From contig DDBL01000130.1 of NCBI GenBank assembly GCA_002333425.1, positions 1-5,713 on the forward strand: a stretch of 5,713 nucleotides of DNA, given 5' to 3'. The DNA comes from Leptospiraceae bacterium UBA2033. GTDB taxonomy: Bacteria; Spirochaetota; Leptospiria; Leptospirales; Leptospiraceae. Of this stretch, positions 5,563 to 5,713 are shown one piece after another. Under the pieces are notes generated by a model. The model was not told the DNA's origin. It saw nothing but the letters and a program-made list of their open reading frames with translations, and ran no database searches. Positions within the stretch are counted from its first letter, which is position 1, and every line of letters starts with the position of its first letter. The translations under genes and the position numbers were made by a program.

Positions 5563-5619
5563 TACTTCCCCTGAACTTTTTTGGCGTACACTCCAATATC
5601 CATTTTCACTTTCAATAAT
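5563..5619 (-). other. mnmD: Probable N-terminal part of mnmD, read from an ATT start
   Basis: In frame with and directly before ATG 5562 the DNA encodes IIESENGYWSVRQKSSGEV, then MHS. Stand-alone MnmD relatives begin with a comparable short strand pair followed by a conserved E-x-x-HS site, so this looks like real coding sequence. No ATG, GTG or TTG occurs in this frame between 5562 and the in-frame TAA at 5704-5706. ATT at 5619 has GGAG (5628-5631) 8 nt upstream and would give a 282-residue protein. AUU initiation is known for infC. A second ATT follows at 5616, and another candidate ATT is at 5661. Confidence 0.55.
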
Positions 5620-5627
5620 TTCGTAAT

Positions 5628-5631
5628 CTCC
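5628..5631 (-). promoter_or_regulatory. Candidate ribosome binding site for an ATT start of mnmD
   Basis: GGAG on the minus strand, 8 nt before ATT 5619, is at normal spacing. By contrast, ATG 5562 has GGGGAAG immediately before it, with only 2 nt between that run and the start, which is too close to work well. This supports initiation upstream of the ATG. Confidence 0.4.
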
Positions 5632-5693
5632 AAGGCGTTTACGTTTCTCAACACGAGAAATTTTACGACTACTACAGACACCCCCTTTCCCAA

Positions 5694-5712
5694 AGGCATA
5701 ACCTTACCCACA
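5694..5712. repeat. Copy 2 of the two-part motif, blocks in swapped order
   Basis: AGGCATAACC (5694-5703) is followed at once by TTACCCACA (5704-5712). Both blocks occur at the ank-higA junction (3528-3547) in the reverse order. The swap is what one would see if both sites were cut from a tandem array with a unit of about 20 bp; the sequence just before it (5684-5693) is a poorer match to the first block. The array, if real, continues outside the window. Confidence 0.35.
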
Positions 5713-5713
5713 A

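Overview
This window comes from an AT-rich bacterium, most likely a spirochaete of the Leptospira group. That placement is an inference. It rests on the three-subunit (split alpha) transhydrogenase, a small ankyrin-repeat lipoprotein with a relaxed lipobox, and that protein's short C-terminal 'LRNGD' beta domain, which resembles a module I associate with leptospiral envelope proteins. No rRNA, tRNA or other phylogenetic marker is present.

Layout. Positions 1-2689 (minus strand) carry a pyridine-nucleotide transhydrogenase operon in the order pntAA, pntAB, pntB. PntB runs off the left edge. PntAA is the soluble NAD(H)-binding subunit, and PntAB and PntB form the membrane proton channel, with PntB also carrying the NADP(H) domain. 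A 65-bp imperfect palindromic dispersed repeat sits in the 192-bp gap between pntAA and pntAB. A divergent intergenic region (2690-2850) leads into a plus-strand gene for a 219-residue ankyrin-repeat predicted lipoprotein (2851-3510). It converges on a minus-strand higBA toxin-antitoxin module (3549-4127). That module has the toxin first, a coupled antitoxin start, and a candidate operator inside its core promoter.

The 253-bp gap at 4128-4380 holds the higBA promoter, two successive inverted repeats, and a strong GC hairpin. To its right on the minus strand are a short-form ribosome hibernation factor gene (hpf, 4381-4668) and a stand-alone MnmD/MnmC-type tRNA wobble-uridine methyltransferase gene (4771 to at least 5562).

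The clearest puzzle is the 5' end of the methyltransferase gene. Family-like coding sequence continues in frame about 19 codons or more upstream of the only ATG, but no ATG, GTG or TTG occurs between that ATG and the upstream in-frame stop. A well-placed Shine-Dalgarno sequence precedes an ATT codon at 5619, suggesting AUU initiation. A one-base frameshift in a G run at the far end is the alternative. A second observation is a pair of short motifs shared, in permuted order, between the ank-higA junction and the right edge of the window, which hints at a 20-bp repeat family. I see no CRISPR array, defence island or obviously new multigene system here.
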